Assembly: GCA_008360975.2 (NCBI GenBank) | Contig: VLJF02000033.1 | Location: 930,001-994,000 of the forward strand | Length of the DNA: 64,000 bases | Direction: 5' to 3' | From: Lichenostomus cassidix | Lineage: Eukaryota; Chordata; Aves; Passeriformes; Meliphagidae | Notes under the pieces: model-generated | Database searches by the model: none | What the model saw: only the letters and a program-made list of their open reading frames with translations | What the model was told of the DNA's origin: nothing | Translations under genes and position numbers: made by a program | In this document: piece by piece, positions 1 through 11,495 of the stretch | Layout: each line of letters begins with the position of its first letter | How positions within the stretch are numbered: position 1 is the first letter of the stretch

Positions 1-517
1 GAAACAGTAGGAAAAAGTTCCTAACCTATGAATTAGCACAGAACCAGCAGAGCAAAGAAAGCAAGCCTGAAAACCACGCGTGTTCAGCTTAGAAACCCTG
101 GCAGGATTCGAACTTCTGTTCGAACCCACATCCCAACCTGTGGGCTGCAGCCCCCTCTGAGCCAAAGCCCCCCTGTGAGCCCTATGCGGCTCCCTGTGAG
201 TTTTACGAGGAGCGTCCCCCTCTTCTCACAGTCCCCCCACCCTGTGGGAGCAGAGCGGTTAAAAAATCCCCTTTATGGCCCCCCTGGCCACACTCCCACC
301 TTCGGAAATCTCCCGACTGCTAGCTAGCTGTCCATAAAACAACCCCTTTGATCTTACCTCTCCAGCTGTGTTCCTGTAGTCTTGGGAAACTCCCGTAATC
401 CGATTCTGAAATCGCTGCCTCTCTCCCCTGGTGCCGGCAGTGGGGGGGATGCAGCGGGGTGTTCCTCGGTCCAAAATCGAAAACCGGGGTTCCTTCTCCT
501 GCCTGGCTCGCCAGAAC
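1..517 (-). mobile_element. ERV 5' internal region (leader), cut by window edge
   Basis: Read on the minus strand, this follows directly after the LTR at 518-1053. A primer-binding site at 496-513 begins TGGCGAGCCAGG, four bases after the LTR end. It closely matches the complement of the 3' end of tRNA-Arg as I know that tRNA (acceptor end ..CTGGCTCGCCA). A splice-donor-like GAGAG/GTAAGA lies at about 357. No gag is reached before the window edge. The element class is inferred from LTR plus PBS architecture only; the body lies off the left end. Confidence 0.6.
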
Positions 518-1053
518 TGATGCCTTAAATTGCTAGAAAAATTTTTAGACGCAGACACACAGTATGGGATAGGGGTTTTACCTTGGTTTAATAGGATCCC
601 AGATGCGCACCGACGAACAAGCAAGCCCCAAAGGTCAGCCCAAAAGCCAAAAGCCCCAAAAGCCAAAAGCCCTGACAATATCCCCTGAATACAATTTATG
701 GACAGCCTAGATTAGAATACCTATCTAAAAGTCTCCAAGAAGAAGTCTAACAAATGAAGTAACTGCCCCCTTATTAAAATTGTCCCCCCCCAAAAGATTG
801 CTACTTAGTTTACAAAAAGCATGTCTCAGCGATGGGGGCCCTCTTCAAGGTTGTGCGTCATGCTTTTGAGATTGAGGGTTTGTTTCGTCTTCCCAAAGGA
901 TTCTGAGCAGAGCAAGGGGTACTAGGGTGATAGAATGTAGGGTTAAGATACAGGGAGAGAAAAGTACAGGAACGGGGAAGGGTAAAAGGTTATATATAAA
1001 GGGAGTATAAAAGTAAAATAAAAAATACAAAAACCCATCAGGCATCAATAGCA
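518..1053 (-). mobile_element. LTR of an ERV with tRNA-Arg-like PBS
   Basis: A 536-bp LTR on the minus strand, starting TG near 1053 and ending CA at 518 just before the PBS. It contains a TATA-like A/T stretch and an ATTAAA poly(A) signal (TTTAAT on the plus strand near 577). Members of the same family are nested at 21263-21751 and 58266-58746, with matching terminal TGATGCC and GGCATCA. Its outer edge interrupts module M exactly before 1054: the M copies near 3167, 36811 and 38936 run through this point without a break. Confidence 0.65.
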
Positions 1054-1263
1054 AGTGTGTCCAGAGACACTGCAGGGACAGTGGCACCTCTGTCAGTGGA
1101 AGCTCCCCATGCACAGGGACCCCCAGCCCTGGGGTGGCCGTGCCACCAGCCCCAGACACCTCCAGCCCCAGGAACCTGGAGCGACCCCAAACCCCAACGC
1201 TGCGTGTGCTGCTGTGCCCAAAGGAATTGCAAAGAAAGCTGAGCTGTGGAAAACGAATGACAA

Positions 1264-1405
1264 TTTATTTACAGAAGAGCAGCAACAACAACAAGCTGCA
1301 GAAAATATTTACAATAGAAGAATCTTGATAACAACAACAATCTATAGAACGTATTTACAGTAGAATGTTCTATCTAAAAACTGGAACCTAAACAACATAT
1401 TTACA
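1264..1405 (-). promoter_or_regulatory. Poly(A) signal and four Pumilio-type sites in module M 3' region
   Basis: On the minus strand UGUAAAUA occurs at 1398-1405, 1352-1359, 1306-1313 and 1266-1273. The last overlaps AATAAA (1264-1269). UGUANAUA is the consensus bound by PUF/Pumilio proteins. The array is kept in the other M copies, although the site farthest from the poly(A) signal is UGUAAAGA in the copies near 3.5 kb and 62.6 kb. Function is inferred from the motif only. Confidence 0.5.
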
Positions 1406-1810
1406 AAAGATAACAACAACTGGAACAACTGGAACATTTGTACATGTTGGCTCGCCACCATCTCCATCAGTCCTGGAAGAGAAGGAAGCAGCAGGGTCAC
1501 TCCAGCCTGGCCCTGAGGGCTGTTCCCTGTGCCCCCAGGCTGGCACACACTGGCCCAGGGGCACTCTGCTGCCAGCACTGAGGCTGGCTGGGGCTGGGAG
1601 CCGTGCCTCAGGCACTGGCACGGGGCTGGTGTGGCCCAAAGCAAGCGCAGGGCAGGCCGGGGGTGGTGCTTGTGCCGCCAGAATCCAGGGATCCCCCCGG
1701 GGCACCGTGTCCCTGAGCAGGGCCACCCAGCCCAGCCCCAGCCTGGCGGCAAGGGACCCGCTGTGCCCGTGGGCAGGGCATGGGGAGCACCTGCCTGTCC
1801 TGCTGCTGGC

Positions 1811-2419
1811 TCATCCCAGGACCATGGGCTCCTCCTCATCCTCCTCGTCCACCTCCATAGCTTCTTCTTCATCCCTCACGTCCACTTCCATCTCCTCCAC
1901 ATCCTCTTTGACATCCACCTCCATCTCCTCTTCAAAATCCTCCACATCCACTTCCATCTTCTCCTCCTCCTTGAGCACCATGTCCACATCCATGGCCTCC
2001 TCAGCATCTCTGGCAGGCTGCAGCAGGTAGCACAAGCTCACCGTGGGGTCCCTTTCCCGCACCATCCCCACAGGGCCCCAGCCCGCCCGGGCAGTCGGGG
2101 GGTGCCCAGCTCCATGGAATGCACTGTACCTCCGCTGGGACAGGAGAGCACATCTTGCTGGGGTAGGTGGTGAGAGCCAGGCAGCAGGATGAACTGAGGA
2201 CTGATGGAACCATTTGGAGTAGTTGAACAGGCTGCAGGGCGCAGGGAGCAGTGTGGTCTCCTCGCTGGCCACTGGGTCAATGGTTGTGTTGTGCTCAACA
2301 ACAGGTGCTGGAGGCTGCGCCTGCAACATGGGCTGTGACATCACAACTGTGGGAGCTGAGATGTCACAGGAGTTCCAGGGCCACTCTGCACTGGGGGCTC
2401 GAGATCGTAGAATGTCCAA
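1811..2419 (-). CDS. Acidic repeat protein, uncharacterised
   Basis: A continuous minus-strand reading frame of about 200 codons. The first codon of the open stretch is TTG; the first ATG (MSQP) is about 28 codons in. An upstream exon is therefore likely, or missing. The N-terminal two-thirds is proline/serine rich. The C-terminal ~60 residues are almost all D/E with hydrophobics, arranged as an 11-12 residue repeat in which MEVDV or MEVDE recurs four times, ending MVLG-stop. I see no signal peptide or membrane segment. I do not recognise the family. The copy at 37580-38188 has an in-frame stop, and three other M copies break inside the acidic tract. CR1 sequence starts about 45 bp upstream, so the 5' end may be lost. 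Confidence 0.45.
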   Translation of the reverse strand: MDILRSRAPSAEWPWNSCDISAPTVVMSQPMLQAQPPAPVVEHNTTIDPVASEETTLLPAPCSLFNYSKWFHQSSVHPAAWLSPPTPARCALLSQRRYSAFHGAGHPPTARAGWGPVGMVRERDPTVSLCYLLQPARDAEEAMDVDMVLKEEEKMEVDVEDFEEEMEVDVKEDVEEMEVDVRDEEEAMEVDEEDEEEPMVLG

Positions 2420-2465
2420 ATCCTTGCATGGTTTGGCTTTGACAAGACCCTTAAGATGGTCTCAC

Positions 2466-2905
2466 TCCAGCCTGAGCGACCTCCCAGCAGCCCGGGATGC
2501 TCAGGACCACATCTAAGCTGGCCTTGGATGTTTCCGGGGCTGGGGCATGCACAGGCTCTCTGCACAGCCTGTGTCAGTGTCTCAGCATCCTCTTTGGGAA
2601 AAAAAATTCTTATTCAGATCATGGCCTAGTCAATCTCCTTCAGTTGCCAGCAATCCCCCCTTCTCCTGTCGCCACTGGCCCTGTTGAACACTCTGTCCCT
2701 CTCTTTCCTCTGGGCCCCTCCAGGTGCTGCATGGCCACAGTGAGACCTTCCTGGGTGCTCCTCCTCTGCAGGCTGAGCACCCCCAACTCTCTCAGCCTTT
2801 CCTCAGAGCAGAGGGACTGCAGCCCTTGCAGCATCTCCATGGCCTCCTCTGCACTCCCTCCAACAGCCCCAACAGCTCCTTGCTGTGCTCAGGAGCCCAG
2901 AGCTG
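2466..2905 (-). mobile_element. CR1-like LINE 3' region
   Basis: The minus strand carries phrases typical of avian CR1 3' ends: a stretch like 'gaggaaaggctgagagagtt' followed by 'gtgctcagcctgcagagg', and further on an 'aaggccagcttagatgtggt' segment. A near-identical copy is at 38235-38675. It is diverged and truncated. Confidence 0.55.
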
Positions 2906-3965
2906 GGAGCAGGGATGAGCCCTGCAGGGGCTGCAGCTTCTTAGGCAGCAGCAGGCAATTTGGTGTTCTCCCTCAAGAGGAAGTCAATACCCGCTAGGGC
3001 TGAGGGATAAAATCAAGGCAATCAAGCCTGTGCTGGGCAGAGTTGTGCTGCCAGCAGCAGCTCCCTGTGGAGTCTGCAGGGATCCGTCAGGAGCAGATGC
3101 CAGGTGTCCCCTTGCCCTGGAGCCCATCCCATGGGCGCATTGGCATTTGCCTCTACAGGTACCAAGTGTGTCCAGAGACACCGCAGGGACAGTGGCACCT
3201 GTGTCAGTGGAAGCTCCCCATGCACAGGGACCCCCAGCCATGGGGTGGCTGTGCCAGCAGCCCCAGACACCTCCAGCCCCAGGAACCTGGAGCGACCCCA
3301 AACCCCAACGCTGCGTGTGCTGCTGTGCCCAAAGGAATTGCAAAGAAAGCTGAGCTGTGGAAAACGAACGACAATTTATTTACAGAAGAGCAGCAACAAC
3401 AACGAGCTGCAGAAAATATTTACAATAGAAGAATCTTGATAACAACAACAATCTATAGAACGTATTTACAGTAGAACGTTCTATCTAAAAACTGGAAACT
3501 AAACAACATCTTTACAAAAGATAACAACTGGAACAACAACTGGAACATATGTACAGGTTGGCGCGCCATCATCTCCATCAGTCCTGGAAGAGAAGGAAGC
3601 AGCAGGGTCACTCCAGCCCGGCCCTGAGGGCTGTTCCCTGTGCCCCCAGGCTGGCACACACTGGCCCAGGGGCACTCTGCTGCCAGCACTGAACCTGGCT
3701 GGGGCTGGGAGCCATGCCTCAGGCACTGGCACAGGGCTGGTGTGGCCCAAAGCAAGCGCAGGGCAGGCCGAGGGTGGTGCTTGTGCCGCCAGAATCCAGG
3801 GATCCCCCCGGGGCACTGTGTCCCTGAGCAGGGCCACCCAGCCCAGCCCCAGCCTGGCGGCAAGGGACCCGCTGTGCCCGTGGGCAGGGCATGGGGAGCA
3901 CCTGCCTGTCCTGCTGCTGGCTCATCCCAGGACCATGGCCTCCTCCTCATCCTCCTCGTCCGTGA
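2906..3965 (-). pseudogene. Module M copy 2, truncated in the acidic tract
   Basis: Repeats the 3' part of copy 1 at about 2.1 kb distance, including three UGUAAAUA sites and AATAAA near 3375. The homology runs into the acidic-coding tract and stops at about 3965, where MHC class II beta exon 3 sequence begins on the plus strand. Only the last few acidic codons remain, so no protein can be expected. Confidence 0.6.
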
Positions 3966-3968
3966 CAT

Positions 3969-4933
3969 GGTGGAGCACGTCAGCCTGGAGCAGCTCCTGA
4001 GGCGGCACTGGGGTACGGCCAGAGCCCACAGCGCCGGGGGAGCGGGGGAGGCACTGGGGGGGCTGTGCTGGGGGGAATTGGGAGGGAGGTGGAGAGAGAC
4101 TTGTTTATACTAGGAGAGGGGCTTGGGGGTGTGGGAGGGCTGGGAAGGGGTTGGAAGGATGTTGGGGTGGGTGGGATGAGGTTCTGGGCGTGCTGGTGGG
4201 CACTGGGAGGGAGTTGGAGTGAGGCTGGAGGGGCTGGAACGAGATTGGTGATGGAAAAGCAAAGGTTTGAATGAGGTTGGTTGTGCTGGGAAGAGACTGG
4301 GAGGGACCTTGGTGAGTGCTGGTGGGGCTGGGAAGGGACTGGGAGAGGGTTTGGGGGTCCTGGGGCGGTGGGGGGCAAGTGGGAGGGGTTGTGGGGTGCT
4401 GAGAGGGACGGGAGGGGCTTTGATGTGTCCTGGGGAGGCCGGGAATGGATCGGGAGGAGGTTTCAGGGGCTCCTGGGTGGGCTGGGGGCGACTGGGAGGG
4501 TGCTTGGAGGGGCTTGGGGTGTCGGTGAGAGGTTTCTGGGGGTGCTGAGCCCTGCAGACCCCCCAGAGATGCCGCCGGACGCTGCCCGCAGCAAGATGCT
4601 GACGGGGATCGGGGGCTTCGTGTTGGGCTTCATCTTCCTGGCGCTGGGGATCGGCTTCTACCTGCGCAAGAAGGTGAGGAGGGGTCCCGGGGCTCGTGTC
4701 CCCCCTGCCCCGGAGCGGCTGTGCTCCCCCCGGGGCCCCCCAGCCCGGTGTCACCCCCTTTTCTCTGCCCACAGAGCTCCTGAGCCGCCGCCGGCCGCAG
4801 CCCCTCCCCGTGGCCTCGGGCCCGGCCGGGACCCCCCGCTCTGTCCTCGCGCGGATTTTGGGGGGGTCGTGTGTCCCCCCAGCCCTGCTGTCACTCTGAC
4901 CCCGCCCGGCTGCTCCCCGTGCTCCCAATAAAG
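3969..4933 (+). pseudogene. MHC class II beta chain remnant (end of exon 3, exons 4-5)
   Basis: The end of the beta-2 exon is at 3969-4012 (reads VEHVSLEQLLRRHW, then a GT donor). A repetitive intron follows. Exon 4 is 4567-4673 (107 bp), starting EMPPDAARSKM and continuing through a glycine-rich membrane segment (FVLGF..FLALG) to RKK. The short last exon is at 4775-4783 (S-S-stop). AATAAA is at 4927-4932. All visible splice sites are intact. Exons 1, 2 and most of 3 are absent: the beta-2 domain is replaced at about 3965 by module M. A class II beta chain presents peptide with an alpha chain at the cell surface, but this copy cannot make one. Family assignment is strong; inactivity is clear. 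Confidence 0.85.
4013..4566 (+). repeat. Minisatellite-like intron 3 of MHC class II beta
   Basis: G-rich sequence built from degenerate 25-35 bp units around 'ctgggagggagttgg' and 'gggggtgctgggg'. The equivalent intron of the minus-strand copy (34610-35242) contains exact tandem units. It is non-coding and prone to length change. Confidence 0.7.
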
Positions 4934-5079
4934 CTTCCCAGTTGGCTCCGGTCGCGTTTCTTGGGGGGCACTGGAGAGGGACTTGGGGAGACCCCGCGGT
5001 GGGGCTGTGATTGGGGGGCAGATCTGATCCTGGGATGGATCGGGAATGGGGACCCCCGTGTGTCCCCAAGTGTCACCCC

Positions 5080-5745
5080 GCTCTGGGGGCCTTGGGAGGC
5101 AGCTGAACACCGACACGGCACACAGCGATCCCCAAAAAAGGCGCTGAGACCCCCTGAGCCTCCCAGAACCTCCAAACCCCACAGAAAAACAGCCCCGAAA
5201 AATAGCCCTGCGAAAATGAGCCAATGGGAGAAGGCGCTGAGCGATTCTGATCCAATCCGAGCTCGCGGCGCTGATGACTCTCCAGTTCCCAGGCAGACCC
5301 GCAGCGCCCAGCGCTCCCCACCCCAACCCCACCTGCGCCCCCCCCTCGCCCCCAGCGCTTCCCGCCAGGCCAATTTGGGGAGGGGGCGCGTGGGGGGCGC
5401 CCAGGCCTGGCCCGGAGCCCAGCGCTGCCCCAGCCCGACCTGCCCCGGCTCCTCCCGTGGGATGCGACGACGTGGGGAAAAGGGGGGGAAAGGGTGGGCG
5501 CTGAGGAGATGGGATGGAGGAGGAGGAGGAGAGATGAGGAAGGAGCGGGAGAAAGGCCGGAGATCCGAGCGGGAGGAGGCGGGAGGAGGAAGGAGGAGGA
5601 AGGAGGAGGAGCCGCGGGAGGAGGAAGAGAGAGGAAGAGGAGAAGCAGGAAAAGGTTGGAGAGAGGAAGAGGAAGAGCAGCAGAAGCAGCGCGGAGCTCT
5701 TTGTCTGTCGCGGCCCCGGGAGCATCGGCGCCCCGCACGCCGCAG
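5080..5745 (+). promoter_or_regulatory. Type-A ZF 5' region with start-lost first exon
   Basis: A CpG-rich segment 150 bp past the MHC poly(A) signal. It has two CCAAT boxes (5221-5225, 5252-5256), a GC-rich stretch, a long GGA/GAA purine tract (about 5510-5690) and a first exon ending CCGCAG/gtgagg at 5745. In sister genes the last nine exon bases are ATG-CCG-CAG or ATG-GCG-CAG. Here they are ACG-CCG-CAG (5737-5745), so the start codon is lost. Homologues: 14651-14928, 23295-23980, 33414-33980, 61378-61940. Confidence 0.7.
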
Positions 5746-6437
5746 GTGAGGGGGAGGAGGAAGTCGCCCCAAATGTCTCGGGGGTCCCCGAGCGGCGTTT
5801 TTTCTGGGCGGGTGTTTGGAGCTCGCAGCTTCCGGGATTGAGCCCCAAATCTCGTGAAGGGTCGCTGGGAGGGTTTGATTGTGCGGGGGGAAAGTTTGGA
5901 TGTGGCGGAAGGCCAAAGCTGAGGCGCCAGTGGGGCTTTGGGGGATATTTTGGGGGCTGCAGGTGGGCACGGCCCGGTGTCGGGGTGGGAGGGGGACATG
6001 GGGCATGGGGTCCCCCCGGGAGAGCGGTGGAGGGGAAGGGCGGGAGCCCCGGAGTGGGGTGAGCGGAGAGGGGCGATGGCGGAGCTGGGGGAGCCCCGGC
6101 AGGCTGGAGAGGGGGGAGCGCGGATAAGGGGGAAGCCTGGGATCCCTGGAAGCGCGGAGCAGAGAATGAGGGGAGAAGGGACCCCTGGGACCCCCAAAGC
6201 CCCCGGATCATCCCTAAGCGGGACCCTGGAAAATAGGGGAGCCCGGGAGCCACGGGAGCTGCATGAGTGCGGGGAAGGGAGACCCTGAGGAGGCCAAAGT
6301 GAAAAGAGCAGAGCGGGGGAAATCCTGTTAGGGTTTTGAGGTGAATGGTGGTGGTTTAGGGTTTTTATGGACACAAACCGCTGGGAGACTTGCAGAGCTG
6401 GAGCTGGGCAGGAGGAACCCCCAGGGCAAGGCGCTGA

Positions 6438-6977
<540 letters not shown>

Positions 6978-7181
6978 GGGAAGCCCTGCGAGTGTCCCAA
7001 GTGCAGGAAGAACTTCATTGCTGCTCCAACTCCATCCCCAGTGGGAAGATCTGCAGTGGATGATCCCCAGTGATCCCCGTTGGGCAGAATCCTGGTGACC
7101 CCCATTCATGGGGTTGGGTGGAAGGTGTTTTAAATGGTCACATTTTCCTCCTTCTCCTGTTCTGAGTTTGTTAGCAATAAA

Positions 7182-8101
7182 TTCAATTCACATATCCAAT
7201 TCCGAGCCTCTTTTGTGCACAAAGGTATTTGATGAGGGATCTCTTAGCCAGGTCCTTCTATCAACTCAGGAAGCCTTGGTTCAATTTTCTCTCCCCATGG
7301 CGGCTGTGCAGGGCAGTGAGAGAGCAGCTCTGCTCGGTGCCTGGCATGGGTCCAGCATCACCCCACTGCAATGTGCCATGGCCTCGTGTGCCCCTGTGCT
7401 CTGGAGCCAGCGCTGCTGTTGCTGTTTCCTTCCTGATGATTTTCTCTTTTGCATGAAAGGCTTGTGAAGTGCCCCCGCTGTCCCTGGCATCCCCTGGGCG
7501 CCGGCAGCCGCGTCCCTTGGCCTGCTCCCCTTGGGCCGTTGCAGGGCGGCTGGCAGAGGCTGGGAGCTGCCGTGGGGGCCGTGGGGCTGCCCCGGGGGCT
7601 GCGTGCCGAGGCGGGGCCGGGAGGTGCGGAGAACTTGGTCGCTGTTTGCAGAGCAATGGCGCCTTGGGCCCGGGCCCGTTGCAGGGCTGTTCCTCATGTG
7701 TGGCTTTGGCCTCGGCCAGCCCGGGGGGCACTGAGAGCGCGGGGCTTGGGCTGTGCGCTGTGCAGAGCCCGCGCCTCGCTGCCCTTGGCTGGCTGTGCTG
7801 TCACTCAGAATTGTCGCAGCGCAATTATTGCTTGGTGCCAGCGAGCGGGGACAAGGCCGGCGCCGGTGTCACCCCCAGGCAGGCAGGCAGGGCTTTAGTG
7901 GGGCAGCAGCGGCGCCATGGTGGGAGCGTGTGTGCGGCCCGGGAGCAGCGGCAGCAGGCAGAGCCCGGGGAGGCGGCGGCGGAGCTCGGAGAGGCTGTCC
8001 CAGCGCAGGTGGGAGCCGCGCTGCCTTGTGCCGGGGCTCGGGGCTCGCTGCGGGCGGATGGAGGGGGCGGCAGGGGGGCTGTGGCGGCTTCGTTCTCCTG
8101 T
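7182..8101 (+). repeat. Module N copy 1 (GC-rich segment 3' of type-A ZF)
   Basis: Begins just after the ZF poly(A) signal. The first ~250 bp is of ordinary composition, then about 600 bp is very CpG rich, ending at a solo LTR. Copies: 11496-12786 (-), 25806-26700 (+), 30271-31548 (-), 47431-48348 (-). Near 7918 it has a good ATG context (GCGCCATGG) and a CAGCGCAG/GTGGGA donor-like site at about 8009. The frame between them is shifted by indels among copies, so coding is unlikely. A CpG-island promoter for a lost gene is possible. Confidence 0.55.
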
Positions 8102-8746
8102 TGAAGCACCGAATTGACTCCAAAACTCAGATGAAGTTACGAAGTAGGTATGTGTTTATTCCTGCTTGGGTGCATGGGGGGGTAGCCTCTCCAAAGGCAT
8201 GCACACAGTCAGCAGCACTTCACTCTGTTTATATCAGGTTACAGGTTACATATGCATAAAGTTAGACAAAGCCCCTATACATATTCATTACCTATCCGCC
8301 CTTTGTATTATAATGAGTTCAAAGTTCATATAAATATGCTCGCGCAAGCGCAGTGTCTCAAATTAATTGTGGGCAAGGGTTCAAAATGATTGATGACAGT
8401 ATAATCGATAGTCTTCCTCACGATGAACTCTTCACCTTGCTCCCTTGCGATGCTCCCTTGGTTCTTGGTCCAAGTCCAAGCCTGAGAACCCACCTGTACT
8501 GGTTTGGGGTCCAAGGGTGGGATGCTCGGTTACACTCAGTGGTTTTTCTCAATTATTTGGGTCTCTTCTCTCTATCCTCCCCAATACTAGGTAGGCACAA
8601 AATCATTAAGCAAATATTAATTGTCTCCAGCAGGCAAATCTTAGTAAATCATTATCCAATCTCTGGCCTTCTAAATCAGTTCAAAAGTTATTATTATCCA
8701 GCTTCTAGTTCTTTTAAATTAATAATTTCGCTTTTACCCTAACTCA
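8102..8746 (-). mobile_element. Solo LTR, same family as the 39.8 kb provirus
   Basis: 645 bp, minus strand, beginning TGAGTTAGGG (8746) and ending GTGCTTCA (8102). It aligns end to end with the proviral 5' LTR. TATAAA is at 8233-8228 and AATAAA at 8160-8155 on the minus strand. It starts 12 bp after the stop codon of the ZF gene at 8759, in the same orientation, so it supplies that gene's nearest poly(A) signal. The flanks show no target-site duplication. Confidence 0.8.
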
Positions 8747-8758
8747 GAAGGCCTTTCT

Positions 8759-9625
<867 letters not shown>

Positions 9626-9908
9626 TCAGCACCTTGCCCTGGGGGTTCCTCCTGCCCAGCTCCAGCTCTGCAAGTCTCTGGCAGTTTGGTGGCTGTAAAA
9701 ACCACTAACCACCAAGACTCCGAAATATCCCACAAACATAAAGAAACAGACTCCAAACTCCTACAACATCAAGATTCAGCCAAAAGCCCCTCCAAAATGT
9801 AAATAATCACTCCCAAAACCACTCAAAGAATGAACATTTAGCCAAATAAACCTCACAAACTCCAAGATTTAGGCCCCGTGAAAATCGTGGATCCCCCTCC
9901 CCAGTCAC

Positions 9909-10400
9909 CTGCTGCATGTGGGGGGCTGCAGATACAGGGAGTGCTGGAACCTTGGGCTGCCTCCTCTTCCTGCTCCTCCTCCTCTATCCCTACTCTTCCT
10001 CACACTCCTCCTCCTCTCACTACTCCTCCTCCTCTTCCTTCTACAAAATCCCACCTGCTTCTCCTCCTGCAGCTAATTAAGACAATACTATTGCAGAAAA
10101 AACCCCAAAGCAGCTTGCGGGGAGCAGAGCCACATGTGAGTCACCCGATGGCTGCCCTGGCAGAGAAGTTTCTGTTCCAGGCAGCCACGAGAGGAAGGAG
10201 CTTTAGAAATGCAAATGAACCCTGCTGGGGCAAAGGCTGGACAATGGAGCAGGGCCTTGTGGCCTGGGGGAGCAATTGGGCCAATTCCCTCTGTCCCTCA
10301 GCCCAAGCTCTGCCTGCTTGCACAGATGGAATTTGCACAGCTCAAGGCAGAGCCCAGACTGAGGAGATCTGACTCTGAGCACAAATTACTTAATCTGCAA
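9909..10400 (-). promoter_or_regulatory. Type-B ZF 5' region and nine-base coding exon
   Basis: On the minus strand the first exon ends ATG-CAG-CAG (9917-9909)/gtgact. Upstream are a GGA-rich purine tract (about 9960-10060), a CCAAT/ATTGG pair (about 10276-10285) and an octamer ATTTGCAT (10216-10209) 292 bp upstream of the ATG. The same spacing is kept at 28684 and 49634. Confidence 0.6.
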
Positions 10401-11025
10401 AAAAGCCCAGCAAATGGAGAATTTTGGGAAAACACCTCTAAAAAAAGAGGGGGTGAATCATCTCTCTCCTCACTCCAACATGTGCTAGCATTGTGGATGC
10501 TTTATAGAGTGTAATAAACCATTGGGGAATTTTTGCTACCACAAGTTTAGGGAAACCACTTGGGAATCCAAATATAGAATGATTACACAAAAGTGCTACA
10601 TAAGGTCAGGAGGGTGCACCTCAAAAATATTTAAAAAAATTAAAATGGCCAGCAGAAAAAATCCTACAACACCATGGAGCAGACCCTGAGAATCCTAAGA
10701 ATTCATATCAGGTCCCAAAACCCATTGTGAATTTGAATTGTTACTAATTGATACAGACTGCTGCTCAGCCAAGCTCCTGCTCCATTCCTGAACTTCCACA
10801 AGCACAACAAACACTTTTCAGAGCCACGAATACCGAATGTCACACAAACTAGGGGTGCATATTAAGGGACACAGGCAGTGAGCAGAGAGGGAAGTCTGTA
10901 CCTTCCAAGTACCTCAGACAAAGTGTTGGAAAAGATACCAGTTTAAATATTTTCTATAACTTTTGTCAAAGATTTTGTTTGTCTTTAGCCCGGGAAAAGG
11001 AATTTAAAATTTTTGTTATGGACAT
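10401..11025. other. Non-coding A/T-rich spacer, paralogous to 29161-29815
   Basis: No gene, RNA or element recognised. It is about 95% similar by eye to 29161-29815, as part of the 10-kb duplication. Confidence 0.5.
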
Positions 11026-11495
11026 TTTTCTGCCAGGTGAGGTCTGATAAGCTTAACATACCAACACACTAGGAGGAGACCAAAAGACAAAAGGCCATCA
11101 GCAGCCATTAACGAACATCAGCTCCAAACCTCACCCCTGGCTGTTTGGAGACATCTTGTCTGGCTAAAGAGAGATAAGAAGGAAGACCTAATTAACATCA
11201 GAAGAGAAGAAATCTGGATCCAATACGAAACCATATAATAGAAAATAAGCAACATGGAACCAATTAACATGGACCAAAAATCATTTTATGAGTTTTGACT
11301 GTATAAAATACCGGAGAAATCATGTAAAAGTTATGTGCCATAGAATGATGCTCTCTACAAACCCGGGCTCTGTGTATATGAGGTGATTCCCGTGGTACAT
11401 CCTGGCCAGAACAACATCCTGCTCAGATAATAAAGTAACGCCTTGAGTCTCTAACATTAAAAATCTTGTTGAAGAGTTTTTATTTTTCCCGCAGG
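11026..11495 (+). mobile_element. Solo-LTR-like repeat
   Basis: The end resembles an LTR: TATAAAA (about 11300), AATAAAG (about 11430), then a short R/U5-like tail ending near 'tttcccgca'. Relatives lie at 29816-30270 and 50790-51270, each upstream of a type-B ZF gene and pointing away from it. Exact ends were not established. Confidence 0.45.

Larger units (their letters stand above)
1054..2465 (-). repeat. Module M copy 1 (acidic-protein gene body and 3' region)
   Basis: Copies of this segment recur at 2906-3965, about 36640-38234, about 38770-39771, and inverted at 62358-63165. On the minus strand it reads coding segment (1811-2419), GC-rich 3' region, A/T-rich 3' tail with a poly(A) signal, and then a G/C-rich flank. 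The tandem spacing is about 2.1 kb both here and at 36.8 kb, so the doublet was duplicated as a unit. Confidence 0.7.

Noticed and set aside
98..125. tRNA gene suggested by a T-arm-like word (ggcaggattcgaac)
   Set aside because: No matching acceptor, D or anticodon arms nearby on either strand.
7918..8010. New gene starting at the good ATG context in module N
   Set aside because: The frame from ATG to the donor-like site differs between copies by indels not divisible by three, and no second exon is visible.
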